Shown here piece after piece: positions 54,401 through 63,913 of a stretch of 64,000 nucleotides of DNA. A model generated the notes under the pieces. It searched no databases. It was not told the DNA's origin and was given only the letters and a program-made list of their open reading frames with translations. Source of the DNA: Geminocystis sp. NIES-3708 (GTDB lineage: Bacteria; Cyanobacteriota; Cyanobacteriia; Cyanobacteriales; Cyanobacteriaceae); contig NZ_AP014815.1 in assembly GCF_001548095.1 (NCBI RefSeq), positions 496,001 to 560,000 on the forward strand. The letters are read 5' to 3'. Position 1 is the first letter of the stretch. Each line of letters begins with the position of its first letter. Both the position numbers and the translations under genes were made by a program.

Positions 54401-54754
54401 ATCATTTAACGCTTGATCAATATTACCGCCAACTCTGAAAAATAAATCTAAACTAATACTATTTTCTCTCGTTTGCGAATAAACTAATTCGACTCCTTCA
54501 GTGGCAGAAAAAGCCTCTTCTAATGGACGAGTAATTTCTTCAACGGCAATTTCTGGTACAATGCCTTCAGTATCAACTCTCACCCCGATGCGTGGATAAG
54601 TGATAGACGGTAATAAATCCACTTGAATGGTGGTAACAAAAAAGATACCTATTATCATCACCGCCAAAGTTAACATTATAGTAGCGATGTGACGGCGAAT
54701 AGATAAACCGCTAATACTAAACCTTGAACTTAAAGGGGTGAAAGGCAATTTCAT
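51497..54754 (-). CDS. RND-family efflux transporter permease (AcrB/HAE1-like)
   Basis: 1085 residues with the duplicated six-helix plus porter-domain architecture. The N-terminus reads SISGLSIRRHIATIMLTLAV and the first porter domain follows (VDLLPSITYPRIGVRVDTEG). Helix 4 is GGLALGVGIVVDNSIVMLET, with Asp-Asn where AcrB has Asp-Asp, a variant common in HAE1 relatives. The second half ends QRLRPILMTTITTVLGMFPL then ALGAGEGGEFLQPLGIVVFS. It needs a periplasmic adaptor and outer-membrane channel, neither of which is adjacent. Substrate unknown. Confidence 0.93.
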   Translation of the reverse strand: MKLPFTPLSSRFSISGLSIRRHIATIMLTLAVMIIGIFFVTTIQVDLLPSITYPRIGVRVDTEGIVPEIAVEEITRPLEEAFSATEGVELVYSQTRENSISLDLFFRVGGNIDQALNDATASFNRARSRLPDDIESPRIFKFEPSQLPVYEFAITSEVRDILDLRVFANQELARELTVVPGVASVDISGGIEEEVRVEIDLQRLQALGIGLNDVLAEIRDTNQDIAGGRLLGENNEPLTRVVGRFKSAEELNNLSFAIPNSSQRVYLNDFANVIDGAQDQRIFVYLNGTPAVKVSMQKQPEANTIEVVESIKAKIEELKKANTIPDDLTLLPTLDESIFIRNAINNVISSGLIGTGLAAIAVLLFLGSIRQTIIIVISIPMATLAAVIMMKIFGLSLNVFSLGGLALGVGIVVDNSIVMLETIIEGTEKIIHDPISDKGIYRRQILEQSIQSSSEVESALVASTSTNLVAVLPFLMIGGFISLLFNELVLTISFAVGASIVVAVTVVPMLTSRLLAIQFSSQIRRFFIISWFNKAFNAANNSYSFVLSLLIKIRWFFVLGLFILLGSTSLNFAQQLPQEILPQINTGQASVFVQFPPNTILENNQKVMELVDGIILKQPETLYSFTTSGGSLFASNVNENALRGSSTITVKKGTNLDEYITKLNKAFNQLNLVDTRIRVNPAAVRGLFLNNSPVRADVDVILQGNDQGLLEDTGRKIVGILDEKAKLVQFRPDADPAQPEVAIIPDLQRLADLNLSIIDITDSLQTTVSGLVTSQLQRGERLIDIRVQLDQNLVKDANALLEVPIFTNDNRLIRLGDVATISTEKAPSQIQRINQRQVFIITGNLAEGASLGPGLAEVNSILETIELPQGIRILPSIAAESNKQLQASLPILGSLAAFLVFVVMAVQYNSIIDPLVIMFTLPLALSGGIIGLYVTQTPIGATVIVGAVLLIGIVVNNAIIMVELANQIYDKQLQNPHIEKPSRYTAILQASSQRLRPILMTTITTVLGMFPLALGAGEGGEFLQPLGIVVFSGLSLATLLTLFLIPCLYLLLHQPLTFSTEEVTFIEKKNISQSYTYLGSTSEKQ

Positions 54755-54890
54755 GGTGATTTTGATTACTTATGAAGATAAAAGTCCAACACTAAACTAA
54801 CATAGGCAACTGATAATTAACAATCAACAGATGATAAAGATAAGGATAGTGACACTGCTTAAATATATCTGAGTTAGATCACCAGAAAAC

Positions 54891-55222
54891 AGACAGGAAA
54901 GTGTTTTCAAAAAAGTCTGGGTTAATTTGTTTAACCCTAATCCCAACCTCAGTTTAACAAAAGGAAAATGATGATGCTTCAACTATCGCTCACTAACCTA
55001 GACAGCTGGACAGTTAGAATAGTCGAATAGTTGAAAAATGTTCAATAAGTACTTAGGCAAAATTAATTGTGTATAGACAATGGAAGATAAGAGTTTAAAA
55101 CCCTTGAGTAACAAGGGCTTAGGAAAAATAAAATCCACAATTAATTATACTCACCTACTTATTTGTGCATTTTTGAGAGAATTTTCTTGATTTGATTCAC
55201 AAAAAACACAATCTGCCTGTCT
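54891..55222. repeat. Dispersed intergenic repeat with AGACAGG ends, copy interrupted by a MITE
   Basis: Starts AGACAGG (54891-54897) and ends CCTGTCT (55216-55222). The part right of the MITE (55161-55222) matches 16582-16638, and GTTGAAAAATGTTCAA left of it resembles the same place in the other copy. Between 54900 and 55040 the relation is weak. The rest of this 480-bp gap between two minus-strand genes holds nothing coding. Confidence 0.45.
55048..55159. mobile_element. 112-bp MITE with IS630-like ends
   Basis: AGTACTTAGGCAAAATTAAT at the left and, complemented, AGTAGGTGAGTATAATTAAT at the right form imperfect inverted repeats (about 23 of 30 bases). TA flanks each side (55046-55047, 55160-55161), the target duplication of IS630/Tc1 elements. 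The left end matches the IS630 relic end at 28892. An internal CCCTTG-CAAGGG hairpin lies at 55100-55116. The related intergenic repeat at 16535 lacks the insert. Confidence 0.65.
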
Positions 55223-55235
55223 TTTTAAAACACTA

Positions 55236-56231
55236 TTATTTTTGACTTAACCCGTTATAAGCAATAGTTAAAAACTGATTAGAATTTAAAAATCCTTTAC
55301 CCCAAGTCTCATCTAAATCCGCTAAAGTTTTGGCTTCAATTAAATCTGACAATGTCATATTCTTTGTAATACCCTCTTTAACCCTTTCATTGACAGTTTT
55401 TAGCATATCTTGAAAAGCCATTAAGTCTTTAGGACTGGCAATTTCTCCATGACCAGGGATAATAATAGATTGATCATCGCATAATAACAATATTTTATCA
55501 ATGGCTTTAATCATACCCTGTACTGAACCACCAACACCTGTATCAATAAAAGGATACATACCATTAAAGAATAAATCTCCCGTATGAATCAAATTTTGTT
55601 GAGGAAAATGAATTACTATATCTCCATCAGTGTGTGCAGGGGGAACATGAAAAGCATTAATGGGATTATCATTAAGATTCAAAGAAGTTTGATCATTAAA
55701 AGTAATTCTCGGTAAAGCCTGATTACTCGATACGGGAATATTCATTCCTAAAACTTCATAAGTATGAGGAACTTTCATCTGTTTAATGACATTATCATGG
55801 GCAATAATCATCGCACCATTTTTAGCAAAGTTTTCATTTCCTCCCGTATGATCAAAATGATAATGGGTATTGATAAGGTAACGAATGGGTTGACGAGTAA
55901 TTTTTGCCATTGCCTCTGTGATTTTTTCAGATAATGAAGGAAGTTGACTATCTATTAAGATAATTCCATCATTGCCAACATATGCCAACATATTTCCCCC
56001 CTCTCCCTTCAACATATAGAGATTTTTTACCGCATAAACCTCTATTTTGACATTATCCAAATTTTTTTGAGCAATAATTGCCGGTACAGCTGATATTACT
56101 TTTGTTGAGGAATTTTCTTGTTTATCAAAAGGTATGATTATATGAGCTAAAACACTTTGTGTACAAAACAAAAGAATAGCTATACTGAAAATAATTAGTA
56201 AAGAGTTAAACTTAAACTTGATCTTAGTCAT
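55236..56231 (-). CDS. Periplasmic metallo-beta-lactamase-fold hydrolase
   Basis: 331 residues. An N-terminal signal peptide (LLIIFSIAILLFCTQSVLAH). The MBL core has NTHYHFDHTGGNENFAKNGA as the HxHxDH zinc motif (with Tyr-His-Phe), AHTDGDIVIHF with the next His, LIHTGDLFFNG with the bridging Asp, and IIPGHGEIASPKDL with the last His. It resembles secreted MBL hydrolases of the quinoprotein-relay or B3-like group. Substrate unknown; no sign that it is a resistance enzyme. Confidence 0.87.
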   Translation of the reverse strand: MTKIKFKFNSLLIIFSIAILLFCTQSVLAHIIIPFDKQENSSTKVISAVPAIIAQKNLDNVKIEVYAVKNLYMLKGEGGNMLAYVGNDGIILIDSQLPSLSEKITEAMAKITRQPIRYLINTHYHFDHTGGNENFAKNGAMIIAHDNVIKQMKVPHTYEVLGMNIPVSSNQALPRITFNDQTSLNLNDNPINAFHVPPAHTDGDIVIHFPQQNLIHTGDLFFNGMYPFIDTGVGGSVQGMIKAIDKILLLCDDQSIIIPGHGEIASPKDLMAFQDMLKTVNERVKEGITKNMTLSDLIEAKTLADLDETWGKGFLNSNQFLTIAYNGLSQK

Positions 56232-56330
56232 AATAATATAGGAATCCTGCTGAATTTATTTCTGTTTTTAAACTCATATATAATATATTGTTACTTATTA
56301 CTTACTGCTTAATTACATGAAGGAAAAATG

Positions 56331-58616
56331 TTAAGAATGAACAGAATTCGTTATGTTAACATCAAGTTTTAACATTAACACCCCTAATGGTGGCAAACAT
56401 AAATCAAGAGAATCACCATAGCTATGGAAAAACCAAGATTCTGTCCATTTTCCTCCTAAATTACCCATATTACTTCCACCATATTCACGAGAATCACTGT
56501 TAAAAATTTCAGTATAAAATCCTGCTTGAGGTACGCCAATGCGATAATGACTATGAGGTTGAGGAGTAAAATTACAGACGATGACAATAAATTCACCATT
56601 TTTAGCACGACGCAGAAAAGCAACAACGCTATGACGATTATCACTACAATCAATCCACTGAAAGCCTTCTTCTTCAAAATCTAATTCATATAGAGCAGGT
56701 TCATTTTTATATAAAGTATTAATATCAGCGAAGAATTTTTTAAGTTCCTTATGTTTGTCATATTGTAATAAATGCCATTCCAAATCATTCCAGACATTCC
56801 ACTCACTCCATTGTCCAAATTCCATGCTCATAAACATGGTTTTTTTGCCCGGATGTGCGAACATATAACCGAATAGACTGCGCATATTCGCAAATTTTTG
56901 CCATTCATCTCCTGGCATTTTGCCTATCATGTTGCTTTTGCCGTGGACAATTTCATCATGGGAAAGGGCTAACATATAATTTTCGCTGTGATGATACCAC
57001 ATACTAAATGTGATACTATTTTGATGGAATTGACGAAACCAAGGATCCATAGCAAAATAATCTAGCATATCGTGCATCCAGCCCATATTCCATTTCATAT
57101 TGAAGCCTAAACCTCCCATATAAGGCGGACGAGATACCATTGCCCATGAGGTTGATTCTTCAGCAATAGATAAGATACCAGGGAAGTAATTAAAGATAGT
57201 ACCGTTAACTTGACGCAAAAATTCCACCGCTTCGATGTTTTCTCTGCCACCGTATTGATTTGTTACCCATTCTCCGTTTTCTCGATCATAGTCAAGGTAA
57301 AGCATAGACGCTACTGCATCAACCCGAATCCCATCGATGTGGTATTTATCGAACCAAAATAAAGCATTGGCTACAAGGAAATTACGAACTTCGTTGCGTC
57401 CATAATCAAATACTAAGGTACCCCAACCTTTATGTTCACCTTTACGGGGATCTCCATGTTCATACAAATGCGTTCCATCGAAGAAAGCTAAACCATGTCC
57501 GTCTTTTGGAAAATGTCCAGGTACCCAATCAACTATAACACCAATACCATTTTGATGACATACATCGATGAAATACATTAAATCTTCTGGGCTACCATAA
57601 CGAGAAGTTGCCGCATAATAGCCAGTGACTTGATAACCCCATGAACCATCAAAGGGATGTTCCGCAACGGGTAATAATTCAATATGAGTATAGCCTAATT
57701 CTTTGACGTAGGGAATTAATTTCTCTGCGAATTCATAGTAATTTAAAAAACGAGCAGTGGACTTAATTTCAGAAACAGGTACAACTTCTGCTGCATCACC
57801 AAATTGTTTTAAAGGATCTTCAATAGATGTGTGCAACCATGATCCCAAGTGTAGTTCATAAACAGAAACAGGTTGAGTTAAAGGATCTGTATTACGGCGT
57901 TTTTCTAGCCAATCTTGGTCATTCCACTGATAAGAGTCTAAATCAGCAACAATAGAAGCGGTTTTGGGACGTACTTCTTGATAGAATCCGAAGGGATCAG
58001 ATTTTTCGTAAATGTGTCCTTCCCAATTTTTAATTTCATATTTATAATGAGTTCCGTAGTTAAGATCAGGAATAAATATCTCCCAGATCATATTCTGACG
58101 TTTCCGCATTTGATGTTCTCTGCCATCCCAAGAGTTGAAATCTCCCAATACTGATACATTTCTCGCATTAGGTGCCCAAACGGCAAAATATACCCCTTTA
58201 ACTCCGTTTTGTTCGATAACGTGAGCGCCTAGTTTTTCATAGATACGATGATGATTACCTTCCCCGAATAGATGTATATCAAAATCAGTTAATTGTCCTT
58301 CTTTGAATTGGTAGGGATCATATATTACTTTTTCGTGATTTTCTTCTTTTATTCTTAATTGATAACTATTTAGTTCTGGTGCTTCGATTTCACACTCAAA
58401 AAAGTTGGGGTGATGGTGCGATCGCATTGCATATTCTTGACGACTATTAGGAATAACCACAGATGCACTATTCGCTTTGGGTAAATATGCTCGAATTACC
58501 CATTGTTTTTGGTCATTGTTTTCTGACAGAAGATGACAACCAAGTATTTCAAAAGGATCATGATGTAAATTATGAACTATTTGATTGACTTGCTCAGAGG
58601 TTATTGTGCTAGACAT
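56331..58616 (-). CDS. glgB: 1,4-alpha-glucan branching enzyme (GH13)
   Basis: 761 residues. Two N-terminal carbohydrate-binding modules (HDPFEILGCHLL; then AVWAPNARNVSVLGDFNSWD). The GH13 barrel contains VIVDWVPGHFPKDGHGLAFF, nucleophile Asp in DGIRVDAVASMLYLDYDREN, acid Glu in ILSIAEESTSWAMVSRPPYM and the HD pair in LALSHDEIVHGKSNMIGKMP. It introduces alpha-1,6 branches in glycogen or semi-amylopectin. Single gene. Confidence 0.97.
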   Translation of the reverse strand: MSSTITSEQVNQIVHNLHHDPFEILGCHLLSENNDQKQWVIRAYLPKANSASVVIPNSRQEYAMRSHHHPNFFECEIEAPELNSYQLRIKEENHEKVIYDPYQFKEGQLTDFDIHLFGEGNHHRIYEKLGAHVIEQNGVKGVYFAVWAPNARNVSVLGDFNSWDGREHQMRKRQNMIWEIFIPDLNYGTHYKYEIKNWEGHIYEKSDPFGFYQEVRPKTASIVADLDSYQWNDQDWLEKRRNTDPLTQPVSVYELHLGSWLHTSIEDPLKQFGDAAEVVPVSEIKSTARFLNYYEFAEKLIPYVKELGYTHIELLPVAEHPFDGSWGYQVTGYYAATSRYGSPEDLMYFIDVCHQNGIGVIVDWVPGHFPKDGHGLAFFDGTHLYEHGDPRKGEHKGWGTLVFDYGRNEVRNFLVANALFWFDKYHIDGIRVDAVASMLYLDYDRENGEWVTNQYGGRENIEAVEFLRQVNGTIFNYFPGILSIAEESTSWAMVSRPPYMGGLGFNMKWNMGWMHDMLDYFAMDPWFRQFHQNSITFSMWYHHSENYMLALSHDEIVHGKSNMIGKMPGDEWQKFANMRSLFGYMFAHPGKKTMFMSMEFGQWSEWNVWNDLEWHLLQYDKHKELKKFFADINTLYKNEPALYELDFEEEGFQWIDCSDNRHSVVAFLRRAKNGEFIVIVCNFTPQPHSHYRIGVPQAGFYTEIFNSDSREYGGSNMGNLGGKWTESWFFHSYGDSLDLCLPPLGVLMLKLDVNITNSVHS

Positions 58617-59485
58617 TTAATTATTGATACTTAAACATTTTTTATATTGTTCTAATGATAATATCTAGTCTTACTTTTAGGATAATTACTTTTTGTCTAA
58701 GTATTAATAACTATACATAGTTATGGCTTTGGTGAATTCAGCCATTAACGATCTGGAACTGTTACATCCTTCCAACAAAGATAATCAATAAGCAAACGGA
58801 CAGAATAAGTCAACATTTTGACTTATTTTGAATAACACAAAGTTTTTCAGTGTAGTTTTACTAAGTAATGCCTTAATCTTGTGTTTTCCTCTCCACTGTT
58901 GTCATATATGTTTTACTAGTAATAGGTTAAGATCGACCTCAGGAATAAACTGTGGATATACCCTTCTTTTGTCATGTTCGGAAATAAAATAATAGTAGAA
59001 AAAGAAAAATTAAACTTGGGAGGCATAAACAATAATGGATGTAGCAAAACAAGTTTGTAAATATTTACATAGAATATTGTATTATAGTAGGTGTATAAAA
59101 AATAATATTGTTGGATAACAAGATTTATCGGTTTAGCTTGACTCCATCTGTGTGTATAGAGTAAGTTGTACATTCAAAAAGCGGCGACTGAAAGTATAAT
59201 AACGATATTCTCTCCCTATTATCTCTCAAAAATCTAGGCGTATAGTAAAAGTGCTAATTTTTTTTGATTAGTGATGCCTACTTCCAATCTATAGAAAACA
59301 AAACTCATACTCCGTAAAGGTTATATCTTCTCTAAAATTTTTCAAAAACACAGTCAATAATCATAATTATATGTCTAACGTTAACTTCCTTCCATTTGTT
59401 ACATAACTTTGTATTGTGATTGCACACTATTAAAGTGCGTCTTAGGTTGTAACTTTTTTCTTTCTCTTTTAATGTTTAAGTCCTG
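58617..59485. other. Long intergenic region with one IS1 relic
   Basis: About 870 bp upstream of glgB and downstream of the CHAT gene. The only recognisable content is the IS1 remnant at 58826-58962. The remaining AT-rich sequence has no coding frame with family resemblance; the open frame at 58916-59173 (minus) runs through the relic and has low-complexity composition. Confidence 0.5.
58826..58962 (-). pseudogene. Decayed IS1-family fragment
   Basis: On the plus strand TTTTGAATAACACAAAGTTT followed by further matches to about 58962 corresponds to 29354-29490 of IS1 copy 1, with many substitutions and small gaps. It covers the part of insB that encodes the VEGENTRLRHYLARVHRKTL region. No ends remain. 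It shows that this IS1 family has been in the genome for long. Confidence 0.65.
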
Positions 59486-62152
59486 TTATAACCAATTACC
59501 GATTAAAATAAAAGCAGACCAATAGGAAGGATGACTGTATTGGGAATGTTTAATCATGTCAATCTGTGCTTTTCTTAATGCTTCTGCTTTAGAAATAAAG
59601 GGATTATTTAATTGTTGGTAAAAATCACTTATGAGTAATTGTGTTGACTCATCTACTACGGGCCATAAACTTGCAACAGTAGTTCTCGCACCTGCTTTCA
59701 AAGATATTCCAGCTAAACCCAAAGTTGCTCTTTTATCACCTACGGCTGTTTGACAGGCACTTAAAACTAATAATTCTAAAGGTTGTTTTTTATTATAGTT
59801 TTGAAATAAACTTGTGAGTTCTTCGATCCCAATTTTTTCATCCCACGTTAACAAAAATGTACTATTTTTATCGGAACTAAATTGTCCGTGAGTAGCAATA
59901 TGTATAATGGGTGAAAGAGAATTATTAATGATTTTTTTGAGTTGATTTTGGGTAAATTCTTGATTTAAAAGAGTTTCACTTTGAGGAATAATATTATTAA
60001 TTTTTTTTATTTCTACAGCAACTTGGGGTAAAGGATCAAAAGTTTTTCCTAATTCATTTTCTTGATTCATGTCACTTAATCCTGACAATATTACTTTTTG
60101 TTGAGAATTTTTAGAATTTTCTGGCGGTAATAATTGTAAACTGGGAGCAACGGCAATATTATAATTTTCTATAAGATATTTATTACCATCAAAAAGTGCT
60201 GACATAGGAATATTTTTTAAGTTTCCATCAGCGACAAAGACTAAATTTTTGACTTGAAATGAAACTAATTTTTCTTTAACTGGTTCAATAATATTATTAT
60301 ATAAATTATATAATGATAATTGAATAGAATTAAGATCTTGAAGATTTTCAGCCGATAAATTATTAGTTAAAATATCGATTTCAGAATTGATTTTTTTCTG
60401 ATCAATTTTAATACTATGATGATGTAAAGTTTTATTTCCGATGGAGACAATTACTTCTAATCTATCCTCTAAAATAATGGGATAAAAAATAGCTGTTTCT
60501 TGATCAATTATCTTCTCTAAATTAATAGGTTTTATATCTAAACAAGCATCACGAAAAAAGTTATCTAACTCCGCTACTTGTAAAGAATCAATCGTATTTC
60601 TTGCTAATTTTATTTCTTCATCAGTGGCGGTATCATTTAATAAAAGATCGACAAATTCTCGATATATTGGCTCAATATTAGTTCTAAAATCAAATTCCAG
60701 ATCATTATTTATTCCTGCCAAATCACCCCTCAAATTTTTTAAAATATTTACAGCAGATTGATAGGAAGAAATAGCTTTATCTCGTTGATTATTTTCTCTG
60801 GCAATTTTTCCTAATAACCAATGCCATTGATAACTTAAATCTGAGGCTTTTATTTCTTGACTAAAATATAATGCTTTTGATGTCAAATTTTGAGATTCTT
60901 TAAAATTATTCAAAGAAAAATACAACTTTCCTAAATTTCCTAGAGCATTACTTTTTCCTCGATTATAATTAATACTATTACTTTCTTGATAAGCTAATTT
61001 TAATTGTTGTATAATAAACTGAGTATACTTTTTAGCATCAATTTCTAATAAATTATTAGCTAAACTTATTCGATAATTAATACTATTTTTATTTGGTTTA
61101 ATACTTATTCTATTTATATTTTCGAGAATCTCATCAATTACATTATCTATATTATGAAGATCATTATAATTAATTAATAACCCTAAATAAGTCAACTTAG
61201 CAATAACTTTTATTTCGGGAACATCTTGAATATTAATTGCTTTTTGATAATAGTTATTAATATTATTCAAATCTTTATTAATTTGCTTTTTATTGTTTTG
61301 AATAATACTTTTATAAGTCCCAGCTTCAATATTTTTAAATAAATCGATATTTTCTAAATAATTCTCACTTTGATTAATACTATTGACACGGTAATCAAGA
61401 TTTTCTTTCTTTATCAAAAAAGCTAAATTTCCTTGAGCTATAAATATATTAGCTATTAAAGAATCTTGCTTATAATTTTCTGCTATTTCTAAGGCTTTAT
61501 TTAAAGCAATTTCTCCTTGATTAAACTCACCAATTGTACTTAATTTTTCCCCTAGAGTTAACCATGCTTGAGCTGTTATTATATTTTGAGGTGCGTTTTC
61601 TAATTTACTTTGAATACTGGTTAATTTATCTAAGGCTTGACGATAAAATCCTAATTCTTGTAATGCTCTAGTTTGTTTAATTTCAGCATAAATAAATTGA
61701 CTAATATCACCCCTTTTTTCTGCTATTTTACTACTTTTTTTCCATGTTTGAATAGCAATTTCAGGGGAAGCAATTTCCATTTCTACTTCTGCTTGAATTT
61801 CAAAAGCAAAATTCAGTAGTTTGGATTTATTCTTATCTTGATCATCGATTTGATTAACAACACTTAAAGCTTTTTTAATAGTAGAATCGGCAAGAGTAAA
61901 TTCTTGTTGATGAAGATAGATTAAAGCGAGATTAATTAAACTTTGAGATTGAGAAATAATATCTTTTTTTTCTTTTCCTTGAGAAATAATATTTTTTAAG
62001 GTTTCAATAGCAGAAGAATAGTCTCCTTTTTGATAAAAAATTTCAGCTTCTGTCATCATCTCAAATGCTAAAACTTTATTAGATTTCACCGTAAAATTAA
62101 CTGTGAAAAAAAATGTTAGCAAGGCAAGTTTAAAAAATGGTTGAATTTTCAT
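59486..62152 (-). CDS. CHAT domain protease with TPR repeats, secreted
   Basis: 888 residues. A signal peptide (KLALLTFFFTVNFTVKSNKV) precedes about 480 residues of TPR-like repeats (AEIFYQKGDYSSAIETLKNI; GKSNALGNLGKLYFSLNNFK). A spacer is followed by a CHAT (caspase HetF associated with TPRs) domain at about 590-888. His755 in IIHIATHGQF and Cys800 in LVLSACQTAVG form the dyad. GLAGISLKAGARTTVASLWP and HPSYWSAFILIGNW are typical ends. It lies 69 bp after the TpsB gene, the arrangement seen in cyanobacterial two-partner secretion loci. Target unknown. Confidence 0.9.
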   Translation of the reverse strand: MKIQPFFKLALLTFFFTVNFTVKSNKVLAFEMMTEAEIFYQKGDYSSAIETLKNIISQGKEKKDIISQSQSLINLALIYLHQQEFTLADSTIKKALSVVNQIDDQDKNKSKLLNFAFEIQAEVEMEIASPEIAIQTWKKSSKIAEKRGDISQFIYAEIKQTRALQELGFYRQALDKLTSIQSKLENAPQNIITAQAWLTLGEKLSTIGEFNQGEIALNKALEIAENYKQDSLIANIFIAQGNLAFLIKKENLDYRVNSINQSENYLENIDLFKNIEAGTYKSIIQNNKKQINKDLNNINNYYQKAINIQDVPEIKVIAKLTYLGLLINYNDLHNIDNVIDEILENINRISIKPNKNSINYRISLANNLLEIDAKKYTQFIIQQLKLAYQESNSINYNRGKSNALGNLGKLYFSLNNFKESQNLTSKALYFSQEIKASDLSYQWHWLLGKIARENNQRDKAISSYQSAVNILKNLRGDLAGINNDLEFDFRTNIEPIYREFVDLLLNDTATDEEIKLARNTIDSLQVAELDNFFRDACLDIKPINLEKIIDQETAIFYPIILEDRLEVIVSIGNKTLHHHSIKIDQKKINSEIDILTNNLSAENLQDLNSIQLSLYNLYNNIIEPVKEKLVSFQVKNLVFVADGNLKNIPMSALFDGNKYLIENYNIAVAPSLQLLPPENSKNSQQKVILSGLSDMNQENELGKTFDPLPQVAVEIKKINNIIPQSETLLNQEFTQNQLKKIINNSLSPIIHIATHGQFSSDKNSTFLLTWDEKIGIEELTSLFQNYNKKQPLELLVLSACQTAVGDKRATLGLAGISLKAGARTTVASLWPVVDESTQLLISDFYQQLNNPFISKAEALRKAQIDMIKHSQYSHPSYWSAFILIGNWL

Positions 62153-62221
62153 AGTTTTACTTTAATAAAAATAAACTCTAATAAATTATCTGGATAATTA
62201 TTTATTACTCATTATTCACTA

Positions 62222-63913
62222 CTAAAATGGTTTTAATTCAAAAGAAAAATAAATTCCATCTCCCTGTAAGGTGTTATTATCATCATTTAAATTAACTAGG
62301 GGAATACCATAATCAATTCTGGCAGAAAAACGATCACTGATTAACAGTTTTAAACCTAAACCAACACTCGCAAGACTATTTTTTTGTAAAGGAATATTAT
62401 CGTTATTCCAAACTGTACCAAAATCAAAAAAGGGTGATAGTTGTAAGGTAGTTTTCCATTTAGGAATTTTTAAAATGTTAGCACGTAATTCTGTCGAAGC
62501 AAAAAAACCATTATCTGCAAGTAAGGCGTCTTGAGAGTAACCTCTGACGGTATAAATCCCCCCTATACTAAATTGCTCGACGGGAAGTAAAGTTTTATTA
62601 GCTAATTGTAAATCTCCCCTAACTAACCACATGACATCAGGAGTTAACAAATTGAGGTATTGACTTTGTCCCCGCCATACGAAAAAATTACTATCGGGTC
62701 TATCATCATTATTGTTAGTTGCTCCAAAAGCAGAGATACCAAAGTTAAATTGAGAACGGGCTAAAAATACATCTCTTAGACTACGCTTGTTATACTCTTG
62801 AAAAAAACGGATAGCAAACACCCTGGTTTTACCGTCAGCATCCGCACCACGGGATAAGGGAAAAGGCTCACCCAGTAAATAGTTACTACTATTTTGCCAG
62901 TCGGTGGTAATGCCTAAAGCAAATTCTTGGTTAGCGGTTTGATAGATGGGTTGACGATAGGTTAACTCATATTTTTCATAGTTAGATTCTAAGTCAAAAG
63001 GCTCAAAAATTTCGGGATAGATAACTTTCGATTCGCTACTCCTAAAGGCAAAACTTACTGTACCATTGTGAGCGTTTACGGGTAAAGTATAACTAAGATC
63101 ATCTAAACTATCGCTTCCATCCGTATGATAGTAGGTAACATTAAATCGATCACCCCAACCAATTAGGTTATTATGGGTTATCTGCCCTAAAATGCGATTA
63201 GTGCCAACACTGGGATTGCGATAATTATCATAACTTACCATGGCAAAAAAAGCCTTAGCTTCGATAGCATTAACCTCTAGAATATTATTACCAACAGTCG
63301 TGCCTTCAATTAATTTGGCAGAAACTTGAGAAAGTAGGGGGTTAACCTGTAATAATTGTAACGATTGGAGTAATTTTTGTTGATTTAGGGGAGATTTTGC
63401 CCCAATGGCTAACCGATTACGTACATAATTTTCTTGAAGATGGTGTAAACCACTGATTTCGATAGATTCTACTTTTCCCTCAATAACTTGAATCGTCACC
63501 ACGGTATTGTCTGGGATGATAGTTTGTTGTGGAATGAAAGCTCCTGAAGTAATATAACCATTATCTACATACAACTGAGTAATTTTTTCTTGTGCTTCCA
63601 CCAATTGACTGAAAGTGATGGGAGTATTAGTATAATTAGCTAGAATTTGCTTAAATTTTTCTTCACTAAAAATAGTACTCCCGATTACTTTAAACTTTTT
63701 AACAATGATTTCTCCCTCAATATTTTCTAAAGGTGAAGAAGGATTTGTTTCTGTGGGAGGCGTAGGTAAAACATTTTCAAGGGGAGGTAAAGGCTGAATA
63801 TCAGAAGGTGGATTGAGGGGTGGAGGATTTAGTCTTGGAATAGTTTGTGCAGTGGTTATTTTTGTATAACTAACAAAACTAATTAGGGTGAGAAAAAAAG
63901 TTATTTTATACAT
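62222..63913 (-). CDS. ShlB/FhaC/HecB-type outer-membrane transporter (TpsB)
   Basis: 563 residues. A signal peptide (FFLTLISFVSYTKITTAQTI) and a Pro-rich stretch (residues 28-60) come first. POTRA domains follow: EIIVKKFKVIGSTIFSEEKF, QLYVDNGYITSGAFIPQQTI and IEISGLHHLQENYVRNRLAI. The remaining 350 residues are a beta-barrel with conserved VRGYSQDALLADNGFFASTE (the VRGY/F loop motif) and a final strand ending in Phe (FSFELKPF). It should export a large TpsA adhesin, not present here and possibly upstream beyond the window. Confidence 0.93.
   Translation of the reverse strand: MYKITFFLTLISFVSYTKITTAQTIPRLNPPPLNPPSDIQPLPPLENVLPTPPTETNPSSPLENIEGEIIVKKFKVIGSTIFSEEKFKQILANYTNTPITFSQLVEAQEKITQLYVDNGYITSGAFIPQQTIIPDNTVVTIQVIEGKVESIEISGLHHLQENYVRNRLAIGAKSPLNQQKLLQSLQLLQVNPLLSQVSAKLIEGTTVGNNILEVNAIEAKAFFAMVSYDNYRNPSVGTNRILGQITHNNLIGWGDRFNVTYYHTDGSDSLDDLSYTLPVNAHNGTVSFAFRSSESKVIYPEIFEPFDLESNYEKYELTYRQPIYQTANQEFALGITTDWQNSSNYLLGEPFPLSRGADADGKTRVFAIRFFQEYNKRSLRDVFLARSQFNFGISAFGATNNNDDRPDSNFFVWRGQSQYLNLLTPDVMWLVRGDLQLANKTLLPVEQFSIGGIYTVRGYSQDALLADNGFFASTELRANILKIPKWKTTLQLSPFFDFGTVWNNDNIPLQKNSLASVGLGLKLLISDRFSARIDYGIPLVNLNDDNNTLQGDGIYFSFELKPF

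Noticed and set aside
58916..59173. 85-aa frame on the minus strand
   Set aside because: Tyr/Leu-rich low-complexity translation running through an IS1 relic; no ribosome site or family.
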